Shown here one piece after another: positions 23,735-32,283 of a stretch of DNA of 64,000 nt. Both the position numbers and the translations under genes were made by a program. The DNA comes from Hyphomicrobiales bacterium (GTDB taxonomy: Bacteria; Pseudomonadota; Alphaproteobacteria; Rhizobiales; Rhizobiaceae): NCBI GenBank assembly GCA_900465675.1, contig UBJR01000009.1, positions 434,001 to 498,000 of the forward strand, written 5' to 3'. The notes under the pieces were generated by a model. The model saw only the letters and a list, made by a program, of their open reading frames with translations, was not told where the DNA came from and made no database searches. How positions within the stretch are numbered: the stretch's first letter is position 1; each line of letters opens with the position of its first letter.

Positions 23735-24700
23735 CTAGCCGACCGCCCGCCCGGCTATCGCCTGCTGCGGATGCGGATTGCCGAGCCAGATGACGGCGAC
23801 GCGATCGCCCGTCTGCTTGGCGAGATACATGTAGTTGTCGGCCCGCTTGACGAAGGAAGCCGGCGTATCCGACGGCTCGAGCAGCGCGACGCCGACGGCC
23901 GCGCCGACTTCGGTAATGGCGCCGTCGATGGCGATCGGCTTGAAGATACGCTCCGCGGCGTCGTTGACCGTATGGCGCACATCATGAATGAGCACCGGAT
24001 CGACCTCGATCAGCACCACGAACTCGTCGCCGCCGATTCGGGCGATGAAGTCGTTGGCCCTGAAACTGTCGCGGAAGCGGCTGGCAAGCGTGCGGATCAC
24101 CTCGTCTCCGGCGCCATGTCCGAGCCGGTCGTTGACCGCCTTGAAACCGTTGAGATCGATGAAGGCGAGCGCCATCGCCTTGTCGGCGGCACGCGCTGCT
24201 GCGATCTGCTCGGCAAGCGTCTCGTCGAAACAGGCCCGGTTCGGTAATCCGGAGAGCGCATCGGTGCGCGCCGACGCCCGGAGCGCCAGTTCGATCTCGC
24301 GCTGATGGCGCACGCGGGCCGAGACGTCCATGATCACTTCGACATCGAAGGAGACGCCGTCGACGATCGTTCTCTGCGCGGAAATCAACGTCGGGATGAT
24401 CGTTCCGTCGGCATGGCGGATATCGACTTCCTCGAGGACATAGGCGCCCTCTTCGGCCAGCATACGGTGGCGGCGGTCGCGCGCCGGATTGTCGATGGCA
24501 GCGCCATCGGAGGTCAGCTTCTTGCCGCTGATCTCTTCCCACTTCAGCCCGGTCAACTTCAGATAGGCATCATTGACCTTCGCGTAGCTCGACGTCCTCG
24601 TGTCGCTGGTGGTGATTGCCATGGCAATCGGCGCAAACTCGAACATGCGCATCAGCATCGACGAAAGAACGTCTGGAGGAAGGAGGTCAGTATCGTCCAT
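23735..24700 (-). CDS. PAS-GGDEF diguanylate cyclase
   Basis: A 321-residue cytosolic protein predicted to make cyclic di-GMP. Residues about 15-130 form a PAS domain with PAC region (FEFAPIAMAITTSDTRTSSYAKVNDAYLKLTGLKWEEISGK, then DIRHADGTIIPTLISAQ). The GGDEF domain follows the usual DALSGLPNRACFDETL start, and the active site is an intact RIGGDEF near 230. The inhibitory I-site RAND lies exactly five residues before GGDEF, so product feedback is expected. No EAL domain and no membrane segment are present. The PAS ligand is unknown. Confidence 0.92.
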   Translation of the reverse strand: MDDTDLLPPDVLSSMLMRMFEFAPIAMAITTSDTRTSSYAKVNDAYLKLTGLKWEEISGKKLTSDGAAIDNPARDRRHRMLAEEGAYVLEEVDIRHADGTIIPTLISAQRTIVDGVSFDVEVIMDVSARVRHQREIELALRASARTDALSGLPNRACFDETLAEQIAAARAADKAMALAFIDLNGFKAVNDRLGHGAGDEVIRTLASRFRDSFRANDFIARIGGDEFVVLIEVDPVLIHDVRHTVNDAAERIFKPIAIDGAITEVGAAVGVALLEPSDTPASFVKRADNYMYLAKQTGDRVAVIWLGNPHPQQAIAGRAVG

Positions 24701-24849
24701 AAAAGCCCCGGGAGCTTCACCTAAGCGGGCGAAAATAACCGAGATCTATTAAGATCTTACTGATGGAATGCCGCCGATTTTCAGACATTGCTGCAAAGTG
24801 ACGTTTTCCGTCGCAGATGCGGCCTGCTCTTGCCTGAAGTTGCGAAGCC

Positions 24850-25644
24850 TCAAACGGCGATCGGCGCCTTGATGTTGGCATCGGCGTCATAGCCGACGAG
24901 TTCAAAGTCCTCGAACCTGAAGTCGAAGATATCCTTCACATCGCGCTTGATCAGCATCCGCGGCAGCGGCTTTGGATCCCGCGTCAGCTGCAGCTTCGCC
25001 TGCTCGAAATGGTTGTGATAAATGTGTGTGTCGCCGAGCGTGTGAACGAACTCGCCGTATTTCAGCCCGGTCACCTGCGCCACCATCATCGTCAGCAGCG
25101 CGTAGGAGGCGATGTTGAAGGGCACCCCGAGGAAGACGTCCGCGGAGCGTTGATAGAGCTGGCAGGAAAGCTTGCCGTCGGCGACGTAAAACTGGAACAG
25201 GCAGTGGCACGGCGGCAGCGCCATGTTGTCGACCTCGGCCGGGTTCCAGGCCGAAACGATATGCCGGCGCGAATTCGGGTTCTTGATGATGCCGTTCACC
25301 AGATTGACGATCTGATCGATATGACCGCCGTCGGGCGCCGGCCAGGAGCGCCACTGGGCGCCATAGACAGGCCCGAGGTCACCGTTCTCATCGGCCCATT
25401 CGTCCCAGATCGAGACGCCGTTTTCCTTGAGGTAGCGGATATTCGTTTCGCCCTTCAGGAACCACAGAAGTTCGTGGATGATCGAGCGCAGATGCAGTTT
25501 CTTGGTGGTCAGGACAGGAAAGCCGTCGTCGAGATCGAAGCGCATCTGATATCCGAAGACGGAGCGCGTGCCGGTACCGGTCCGGTCGCCCCTGTCGGTG
25601 CCCTTGTCCATCACATGGGTCAAAAGATCGAGATATTGCTTCAT
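24850..25644 (-). CDS. thyA: Thymidylate synthase ThyA
   Basis: Methylates dUMP to dTMP using methylenetetrahydrofolate. The 264-residue protein has the classic blocks [43 protein letters not shown], the catalytic cysteine in [12 protein letters not shown] near 146, the dUMP phosphate arginine in [23 protein letters not shown] and the late [11 protein letters not shown] use the ATG at 25644 (MKQYLDLL) because the nine-residue extension upstream is not part of the family. It faces the ssrA gene. Confidence 0.97.
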   Translation of the reverse strand: MKQYLDLLTHVMDKGTDRGDRTGTGTRSVFGYQMRFDLDDGFPVLTTKKLHLRSIIHELLWFLKGETNIRYLKENGVSIWDEWADENGDLGPVYGAQWRSWPAPDGGHIDQIVNLVNGIIKNPNSRRHIVSAWNPAEVDNMALPPCHCLFQFYVADGKLSCQLYQRSADVFLGVPFNIASYALLTMMVAQVTGLKYGEFVHTLGDTHIYHNHFEQAKLQLTRDPKPLPRMLIKRDVKDIFDFRFEDFELVGYDADANIKAPIAV

Positions 25645-25804
25645 GGCCGCCGGCGACTCCGTTTCCGCCAATATTTAAGCTCTTCCGGGCGTGAAACCAA
25701 CCGCCGCCGCTGAATTATCCAGCCATTTCCGCACCGTCTGCGATGGTTCTGTGACGAAGCCTCTTCCCATGCTGTCAGGAAAACACTATATCAACCCTTG
25801 CCGG

Positions 25805-26130
25805 TCTTCGGACCGGATATGGCGATAAATGAGCGGTGTAATAAACCTATTGGACCCGGGGGCGGTACCCGGCGCCTCCACCAAAAACAGCCGGTTGGCG
25901 ACTGCTTTTGATGGGGGCGAAATAGGATCGACAAGGGTGTAAAGATCGTCTTTTTGCTCGGCATGATACCGCCGTTATCGGGTCACAAGTGTAGTTGCAA
26001 ACGACAACAACGCTAAGGAATACGCTCTCGCTGCCTAACGGCGGTGCGGGAATTCCGCTCCAAGTCCTCTAGGTTAGCCCCTTGAGGCGGGGTCCGAAGG
26101 CACCTGGCAACAGAAGCCTTCACCTTCTCC
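25805..26130 (+). ncRNA. ssrA: Permuted two-piece tmRNA (ssrA)
   Basis: An alphaproteobacterial, circularly permuted tmRNA gene. The acceptor piece comes first and ends in GGCGCCTCCACCA at 25883; the coding piece starts at 25913 with GGGGGCG, which forms a 7-bp acceptor stem with CGCCTCC (one G-U). The 29 bases between are removed in processing. The tag frame at 25997-26038 encodes ANDNNAKEYALAA and then TAA. The 5' end of the acceptor piece and the 3' end of the coding piece are estimates. It tags stalled products for ClpXP, and the adaptor gene sspB lies right after it. Confidence 0.95.
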
Positions 26131-26253
26131 CTGCTATTGAAATCATGTATGCTTCTCATCAAGCATGACTCGGAGCGAGACTTTCGCAGGGCGGCCAGAC
26201 ATGGCATATATCCCTGAGAAAAGACTCCCGAACCAACGAAAGACAGGAAAAGC

Positions 26254-26769
26254 ATGGGGCAGGACCACATCCGCTACGACATTCTGGCACAGGACGCGCT
26301 TCGTGGCGTCATCCGTAAGGTTCTGTCTGAAGTCGGAACGACGGGCCGCCTCCCCGGCGACCATCACTTTTTCATCACCTTCCTGACCGGCGCTCCCGGC
26401 GTTCGCATTTCGCAGCACCTGAAGAGCAAATATCCGGAACAGATGACCATCGTCATCCAGCACCAGTTCTGGGACCTGAAGATCACCGAATCGCTGTTCG
26501 AGATCGGCCTGTCTTTCTCCGACGTTCCGGAAAAGCTGGTTATCCCGTTCAATGCCATCCGCGGCTTCTACGATCCTTCGGTGAATTTCGAGCTGGAATT
26601 CGACGTGCCGCTGGCCGATGGCGAGGAACTGCCGGAAGCCGAGATCACCGCCTATCCGGTTGCGGCCGAAAAGAGCGAGGAAACCCCGGCTGCAGCCCCT
26701 GCCGAAGGCGGCGAGGAAAAGAAGCCCGGTTCCGTCGTATCGCTCGACGCATTCCGCAAGAAGCAGTAA
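26254..26769 (+). CDS. sspB: SspB, ClpXP adaptor for ssrA-tagged proteins
   Basis: A 171-residue adaptor that binds the ssrA tag and hands substrates to ClpX. The SspB fold covers residues 1-130 (HFFITFLTGAPGVRISQHLKSKYPEQMTIVIQHQFWDLKI, then FSDVPEKLVIPFNAIRGFYDPSVNFELEF). An acidic, Ala/Pro-rich linker follows, and the C-terminal VVSLDAFRKK is the ClpX-docking tail. It starts about 120 bases after ssrA, a sensible genetic pairing of tag and tag receptor. Confidence 0.96.
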   Translation: MGQDHIRYDILAQDALRGVIRKVLSEVGTTGRLPGDHHFFITFLTGAPGVRISQHLKSKYPEQMTIVIQHQFWDLKITESLFEIGLSFSDVPEKLVIPFNAIRGFYDPSVNFELEFDVPLADGEELPEAEITAYPVAAEKSEETPAAAPAEGGEEKKPGSVVSLDAFRKKQ

Positions 26770-26834
26770 TCCGAAGGGAAGCAATCGCTTCCCTTTTTCA
26801 TTCCGGCCCATTTCCTTGCAGATGGAGGCACGCC

Positions 26835-27032
26835 GTGAGCGCCGAAATCGTCAATCTCCGCCAGTTCAAGAAGACGCAGGCCCGTTCCGAAAAAGACAGG
26901 CAGGCCGAGCAGAACCGCATCAGCTTCGGCCGAACCAAGGCTGAGAAGCAGCTGACGAAGGCGCTGAACGACAAAGCCGAAAAGACGCATAGTGACGGCC
27001 GGATCGAAAAGGACGGCGGCGAAGAGCGCTGA
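26835..27032 (+). CDS. DUF4169 family small protein
   Basis: A 65-residue charged protein starting with the family motif EIVNLRQFKK; 40 percent or so of its residues are Lys, Arg, Glu or Asp, and it is probably helical and partly disordered. The GTG start follows GGAGG. It lies 65 bases after sspB and before a ribbon-helix-helix gene, an order I associate with rhizobial genomes. No function is known. Confidence 0.8.
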   Translation: MSAEIVNLRQFKKTQARSEKDRQAEQNRISFGRTKAEKQLTKALNDKAEKTHSDGRIEKDGGEER

Positions 27033-27104
27033 AAAGCCGTCTCACGCCAGCCATTTATCCTGGTCTCTTGAATCAATCTCTCAAGCAAGCACCGAAACCG
27101 GACG

Positions 27105-27314
27105 ATGATCCGCAAGCATTCCGCAACGCTTCATGGCCACCGCACCAGCTTCTCGCTGGAAGACGAATTCTGGTCTGAATTGAGAATGATCGCCGCGGCC
27201 CGCTCAATACCGCTTGCCGCCCTGATCTCCGAAATTGACGACGGCCGCGATTCCGAGAGCAACCTCTCCTCGGCATTGCGCCTGCATGTCCTGGCCTGGC
27301 TAAAGGCGCGGTAG
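27105..27314 (+). CDS. Ribbon-helix-helix domain protein
   Basis: A 69-residue protein of the RHH_4 type: KHSATLHGHRTSFSLEDEFWSELRMIAAARSIPLAALISEIDDGR matches a beta strand followed by two helices, and a C-terminal helix (LSSALRLHVLAWLKAR) follows. Such proteins are usually small DNA-binding dimers or antitoxin-like regulators, but no toxin gene is adjacent. It lies 72 bases after the DUF4169 gene. A strong hairpin follows the stop. Confidence 0.82.
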   Translation: MIRKHSATLHGHRTSFSLEDEFWSELRMIAAARSIPLAALISEIDDGRDSESNLSSALRLHVLAWLKAR

Positions 27315-27323
27315 ATTTGGCGA

Positions 27324-27359
27324 GGTCGTTGCCGCACCCGTGGGCGCCCGGCAACGACC
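27324..27359. terminator. Strong hairpin between convergent genes
   Basis: A perfect 11-bp stem (GGTCGTTGCCG and CGGCAACGACC) with a 14-base loop begins 9 bases after the ribbon-helix-helix stop. No T tract follows on either strand, so it is either a weak or Rho-assisted terminator or an mRNA-stabilising 3' structure. Confidence 0.5.
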
Positions 27360-27483
27360 CCTTGATGGCTAGGTTAGCGGTAACCATCCAAGTCCATCTT
27401 ATGCAATCTGCAGGCACATAAAACTTGGCCGTTTGTGCGAAGGGCACATCCTTCCAGCCAGCAGCATCGCTGAAAAGGAGAAG

Positions 27484-28323
27484 CTACTCCCGCCAATGCT
27501 TCTTCACCCACGGCGTAGGGCGTATGAAGTGCCGGAGGTGGGAGAATACGCTCTCGCCGCCGCGAGACGTTCTGTTGACGATCCGTGAAAGGTGCTCGCG
27601 CGCATTGTCGGCAGCGCCGTCCCGGTACTGCCCGGCTATCGCGTGTTCAGGCCGCAGCCCACGCGGGAAGATCACCACTTTGGCTCCAGATGGCAGCCGG
27701 GGGCCGAAGAAATAATTGAGCGGTGTCGGCCACCGGCAGTCCTGCCGGAAATGCAGCACCCAGCTGCGCGGGAAGAACTTCGGGCCTCCCGGCACGTTCT
27801 TGGTAACGAACCGCTGCTCGAAACGATATTCGTCGGCGATCTTTTGCGGATTGGCAAAAAACTTGTCCTGCAGAGAAACCAGCTTGCCGACAGGAAACCG
27901 GAAAAGCGACGTTTGGCCAAGTCTCTCGAACGGGGTCGTCTGATTTCGGGTCATGACCACGTCATCTGGGCCTCCGACTTCGAAGAAGGCATCGAGCGAG
28001 CCGACAATCACCAGATCGAGATCCAGGAAGAGGACGCTGCCTTTCAAGTTCCCGAGCGTCGGTCCCCAGAGGCGCGACTTGTTCCATATCCCGGGCGTAT
28101 TGACCGGCAGGCTCGGGATGTTGAGCGGCGGCAGATCCTCGCAGAGGATATCGGGATGCAGTCCCTCGCGGCTATCCGTGAAGCAGGTGAAGGTAAAGGG
28201 CGGCGTGATGTTGCGCGCAACCATCGCATAGAGACGGTTGATATAGGCCGGGCCGAACATCGTGCCCCAACTGATGCAGATGACCTGCTTCACGCCATTG
28301 CTGCCATCCAAGACGCCTGTCAT
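27484..28323 (-). CDS. Putative glycosyltransferase
   Basis: A 279-residue cytosolic protein with the look of a nucleotide-sugar transferase: strand VKQVICISWGTMFG, FTFTCFTDSREGL, and the DxD-like metal motif VLFLDLDLVIVGSLDAFFEVGG near 100, followed by MTRNQTTPFERLGQTSLFRFPVG and a late RSWVLHFRQDCRWP segment. The family cannot be fixed by eye. The ATG at 28323 has GGAG five bases upstream; two upstream in-frame ATGs lack a ribosome site. No surface-polysaccharide genes flank it, so the acceptor is unknown. Confidence 0.65.
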   Translation of the reverse strand: MTGVLDGSNGVKQVICISWGTMFGPAYINRLYAMVARNITPPFTFTCFTDSREGLHPDILCEDLPPLNIPSLPVNTPGIWNKSRLWGPTLGNLKGSVLFLDLDLVIVGSLDAFFEVGGPDDVVMTRNQTTPFERLGQTSLFRFPVGKLVSLQDKFFANPQKIADEYRFEQRFVTKNVPGGPKFFPRSWVLHFRQDCRWPTPLNYFFGPRLPSGAKVVIFPRGLRPEHAIAGQYRDGAADNAREHLSRIVNRTSRGGESVFSHLRHFIRPTPWVKKHWRE

Positions 28324-28444
28324 TCCTGCTCCATAAGTCATCGCGCGAGTTTCCCCGGTGCGTATCAACCTATCAGCATCCTGTGAAGACCGGTGAGAGC
28401 GAATTTAGGCATCCGCGTGGAACGGTAATCCCGATCCGCTCTGA

Positions 28445-31400
28445 TCATTGCTGCACCGGCACGCCCGGCAGCGTGTCGAAATTCAGCTTGTTGCCGCTGG
28501 CGGCCGGTGCTGGATCGACCAGTTGCCCTTCGGCACGGCGCTGCGCTTCCGCGGCAGCGGCCGCCTTGGCGTCTGCAGCGGCTTTCGCATCCGCTTCGGC
28601 CTTTGCCTTGGCGTCAGCTTCTGCCTTGGCTCTTGCATCGGCTTCCGCCTTCTGCCGGGCAACCTCCTCCGCAAGCGCTCTCAGGCGGTCTTCCTCTGCC
28701 TTGCGCTCAGCCTCGATCGCCGCTGCCCTGGCACGCTCGGCGTCGTTGAACTTGTAGAGGGCCACTTCGCGGCGCAGCCGCTGCTTTTCAAGTACGTTGG
28801 CCTGCAGCCGTTCGACGCGGCGTCGTTCGCGCTCAAAAGCCCGCAGCGACAGGTAACCGGTGATGTCGGTGACATCCATCGTCCGGCCGGGCGATGCCAG
28901 AAGGCCGGAGAAATCAAGCCGCAATGCCGGGTCGGCACCGGACAGCGCCTCGTTGCCGGGGTTGAGGCCGATATCGAGCGAGGCGTTCACCCGCTCCTGC
29001 GGCAGATCGATCTGCGCATTGCCGGTGACCTTGGCAAGATCATTGGCGACGGTGACGTTCTGCACGCGCAACACGCCGTCGGTAATGTTGAAGGGAATGC
29101 CCAGCGGCGGCAGCTTTGCCTCGCCGTTGTTCAGCAGCGTTTCGACGATCGGATGCACCTTGCCGGCGTTCAGCTGGTCCTTCATCGGATCGGTGGCCGA
29201 CAGCAGCGGCGCAAGGATCGCGAGGTTCAGGCCGCGCACGCTCGTGTCGCCCAGCCGAAGTTCGCCCGAGCCGGTCAGCGAACTCGCAAGCTCCGTCATC
29301 GTCTTGCCCGAGGCTTCCGAGCTCATCGACAGGCCGAACTTGCCGCTGGCAACAGGCGTTCCATCGCGAGCCCATATCACTCCGCCGAGATCGGCATCGG
29401 CAAGCGCCAGCTTGGTCTGGAAGAACCCGGTTCCGTCGGCATTGGTGAAGAGCATATTGCCGGAAAGCTTGCCGCCGTCCCAGTTGCCCTGCATGCCGTT
29501 CAGCTGCAGCTCGTCGCCCTTGTAGGCAATGGTGCTCGAAAAATCGTTGATCGCGCCGGACCAGCCCGGCCAGAACTGTTTCGCCGAGAACTTCAGATTG
29601 ACGTCGGTGTCCTTGAACACCGGCTGTCCGAGCCCCTGCGTCGTCAGATTGCCGGTCGCAGCATCGGTCATCGGCCCGTAGACGGTCTCGCCAAGCCAGA
29701 TCGCATCGGCTCGGTCGAGCGCCAGGTCACCCGTCGCCGTGGTCTTGTCAGCCTTGCGGTCAACGGTCAGCCCGCCGGAAAACTTGTTGTCGGCGGCGTG
29801 GCCCTTCAGATCGGCAAAGACGATCTTTCCGCCATCGATGGTCGCCGTCGTCTGCAGCCCGAACGGCAGGCCGGTTCCGAGCTGCGGCAACGCAATACCG
29901 TTCATAATCAGGTATGGGTCGAGATCGGCGCTCTCAAGCGATATGCCGATCTGGCCGTTCATGAAGTTTTCCGGGCGGACATCGACCTTGCCGCTGGCGG
30001 TGAACGACGTCCGGTCGGTCGCAAAGGCCAGCGATGCATCGGCGGGATCCGAGTCGGTAACTTGAACCTTCAGCGACAGCCTGCCATTGGCATCGGCCTC
30101 GACAGGCAGCGGGTCGAGCCCGGCCTGGCCGAAGAGCACGGCCGTGGTCGCATTCTCAAGCGTCCCTTCCAGGCTGGTCGTCCCCTTGCCCGTCAGCGCC
30201 AGAAGATCGGACATCCGGTAATCAAGATTGACCCGGCTGCCATTCGAAACGCCGGCGAGCGTCAGCGTCAGCCCGTCGCCCTGATCGCCGCCGAGCGTCA
30301 GCGCTCCGCGAAGCGCCGTGTTGGTGTACCAGGCGGCATTGCGCACCAGCCGGTCCATCACGGGATGACCAGGCAGATGCTCCTTCAGCATGGTGAAGAA
30401 CGGGCCGGGGTCAGCCGATTTGAAGGTGATCTCGCCGGAGCCCTTGTAGTCGAGCAGTGAGCCTTCGGCGCGGCCGGTAGCAGTCAATTCCGCACCGGCA
30501 AAATTCTTCACCGCCAGCTTTTCGATCGCCAGTGCGCCGTCGGCAATCGTGAAATTGGTCTCGACATTGGCAGCCTCGACGCCAAAAGCGGTAAACTTGT
30601 CGGCCTTCAGCTGCGCGGTGATCTTGTGATCGAGCACGTTGTCACCGGCGTCCTGGCCGGTGAACAGCCCGGTCAGCGCCCGCAGCGCATCGAGATCGAG
30701 CGCATCGCCGCCGAGCGCCACGTTCAGCGACGGCGTCTGGTCCTTCGGTGCCAGCCGCTCCAGCCTGCCCTTCAGCGTTGCCGGACCAACGGCGATCTCC
30801 AGATTGTCAAAAGCCTGCCTATGGTGGGTCAGACTGACATCCGCCGAGAAGCCAGCCTGCCGCAGCTGACGGATCGACGGATCGACGGAACCGGCGAGCC
30901 ATGATGCAAGCCCGCTCGGCTGGTTGGATGCCACTGTCACATGCCCGTTGAAGGACGGCTGACCGCGCAGTGCGAGGCGCCCCGTGCCTTCCACCTGCGT
31001 GCGGCCGGGCAGCGTTCCGACAGCATCGTCGATCGTCCAGCCGTCGCCGGCCGGTTGCAGATCGAGCTGCACGTCGCGGATCGTCGTATCGCCGGCAACG
31101 ATCGCCGGTAGCCGGACGCTCGCCTTACCGGGCACCTGCGGGATCGGGACCTGGGCAACGATATTGATAAGCGAATTGAGACGCTGGCGGGCTGACAGGC
31201 CAGGATCGCGCGCCGTCTTGCCGCCGGCGCCCTGATTGCCGATCCTGTTGACATCGATCTGCTGGCCATTGGCGATCAGCAGGAATTCCGGCGCGCTGCC
31301 GGTATCGAGTGTCGCTTCGCCTGTTATCACATAGGGATCGTCGGGCGAGCCGATTTCCAGCCGGTAATCAGGCACGCGGATGCGCTCGTTGGTCAGTTCG

Positions 31401-32194
31401 AAGCGACCCTTGACGCGAGGGGGCGGTGCAGTCTTGTCGCTCTTCGCCTGCCCGCGGTTCTCGATCGCCGCCGACATCGTGCCTTGATAATTCGGCTTGC
31501 GATCGACGAGCTTCAACTCACCATCGAGATCGATGCTGACGGGATGCTGATCCGGAACCAGCCGGGTGCGGACCTTCAGCGCGCCGTTTTCATCCGGCTG
31601 ACCACTGGCGATCGCGAAACTGCCATGCTCACCATCAAGCGTCGCATCACCGTCGATCCGCCAGGGACCGGCAAGCGATTTCGCCGACATCTCGGCATTG
31701 AGGCCGGTAATATGGCGAGAGCGGCCGGACTGATCGTCGATGAACTGCACGTCGCCGCCGCTGACATGCACATTTTCGAGTACGACGGTCTTGGCCGGGA
31801 TCTCAGACTGGCTGCCGCGCGTCCAGTCCAGCGTCCCGTCTTTCTGTAGCCGCAGGCGAACCTTCGGATTGACCACCCGCATGTCGAAGATCAGCGCTTC
31901 GCCCGACAGGAAAGGCGCCAGCTCGGCATCCATCGAAAACTGCTCGACCTGCACGATCGGCTGCCCATCGGGCTCTTGGCCGACGCGCACGTCATGCAGC
32001 GTCACTGATGGAAACGGCAGAAGCCGCGCATCGACGGTGCCATGCACGGTGACTTTCTTGCCGATGATGCGGCTTGCCTGATCCTCGAAATTCTTGCGGA
32101 AATCGGTCCAGTCGATGAATAGCGGTGCGAATAGCGCCACAACGAGCACTACGACGATCACTCCCCCTAGAAAGACGAGGAACCGGCCTATCAA
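28445..32194 (-). CDS. Large AsmA-family envelope protein with Ala-rich coiled-coil tail
   Basis: A 1249-residue AsmA-like protein with one N-terminal transmembrane helix (GRFLVFLGGVIVVVLVVALFAPLF) and a long periplasmic beta-rich part; AsmA/TamB proteins form bridges thought to carry lipids to the outer membrane. DWTDFRKNFEDQASRIIGKKVTVHGTVDARLLPFPSVTLHDVRVG is the N-terminal signature; the AsmA C-terminal block (LTGSGELRLGDTSVRGLNLA) lies near 990. The last 120 residues, after about 1110, turn into a charged, Ala-rich coiled coil. The start is TTG, with GGAG ten bases upstream. It is monocistronic. Confidence 0.88.
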   Translation of the reverse strand: MIGRFLVFLGGVIVVVLVVALFAPLFIDWTDFRKNFEDQASRIIGKKVTVHGTVDARLLPFPSVTLHDVRVGQEPDGQPIVQVEQFSMDAELAPFLSGEALIFDMRVVNPKVRLRLQKDGTLDWTRGSQSEIPAKTVVLENVHVSGGDVQFIDDQSGRSRHITGLNAEMSAKSLAGPWRIDGDATLDGEHGSFAIASGQPDENGALKVRTRLVPDQHPVSIDLDGELKLVDRKPNYQGTMSAAIENRGQAKSDKTAPPPRVKGRFELTNERIRVPDYRLEIGSPDDPYVITGEATLDTGSAPEFLLIANGQQIDVNRIGNQGAGGKTARDPGLSARQRLNSLINIVAQVPIPQVPGKASVRLPAIVAGDTTIRDVQLDLQPAGDGWTIDDAVGTLPGRTQVEGTGRLALRGQPSFNGHVTVASNQPSGLASWLAGSVDPSIRQLRQAGFSADVSLTHHRQAFDNLEIAVGPATLKGRLERLAPKDQTPSLNVALGGDALDLDALRALTGLFTGQDAGDNVLDHKITAQLKADKFTAFGVEAANVETNFTIADGALAIEKLAVKNFAGAELTATGRAEGSLLDYKGSGEITFKSADPGPFFTMLKEHLPGHPVMDRLVRNAAWYTNTALRGALTLGGDQGDGLTLTLAGVSNGSRVNLDYRMSDLLALTGKGTTSLEGTLENATTAVLFGQAGLDPLPVEADANGRLSLKVQVTDSDPADASLAFATDRTSFTASGKVDVRPENFMNGQIGISLESADLDPYLIMNGIALPQLGTGLPFGLQTTATIDGGKIVFADLKGHAADNKFSGGLTVDRKADKTTATGDLALDRADAIWLGETVYGPMTDAATGNLTTQGLGQPVFKDTDVNLKFSAKQFWPGWSGAINDFSSTIAYKGDELQLNGMQGNWDGGKLSGNMLFTNADGTGFFQTKLALADADLGGVIWARDGTPVASGKFGLSMSSEASGKTMTELASSLTGSGELRLGDTSVRGLNLAILAPLLSATDPMKDQLNAGKVHPIVETLLNNGEAKLPPLGIPFNITDGVLRVQNVTVANDLAKVTGNAQIDLPQERVNASLDIGLNPGNEALSGADPALRLDFSGLLASPGRTMDVTDITGYLSLRAFERERRRVERLQANVLEKQRLRREVALYKFNDAERARAAAIEAERKAEEDRLRALAEEVARQKAEADARAKAEADAKAKAEADAKAAADAKAAAAAEAQRRAEGQLVDPAPAASGNKLNFDTLPGVPVQQ

Positions 32195-32283
32195 ATCAAG
32201 GATTCTCCATTCGGAATTCTGTTGCCGACACTACTGTTATTCATGCCGGTAGCAAGACCGAAGATCATGAGATTGTTCCGTTT

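Noticed and set aside
27541..27562. Sequence GAATACGCTCTCGCCGCC resembling the tmRNA tag region
   Set aside because: It matches 17 of 18 bases of the tag coding segment at 26018-26035, but it is antisense inside the glycosyltransferase gene and lacks every other tmRNA element; I treat it as coincidence.
28448..30460. A 670-codon open frame on the plus strand across the AsmA gene
   Set aside because: Antisense to AsmA, with low-complexity Arg/Gly/Gln composition and no motif, no ribosome site.
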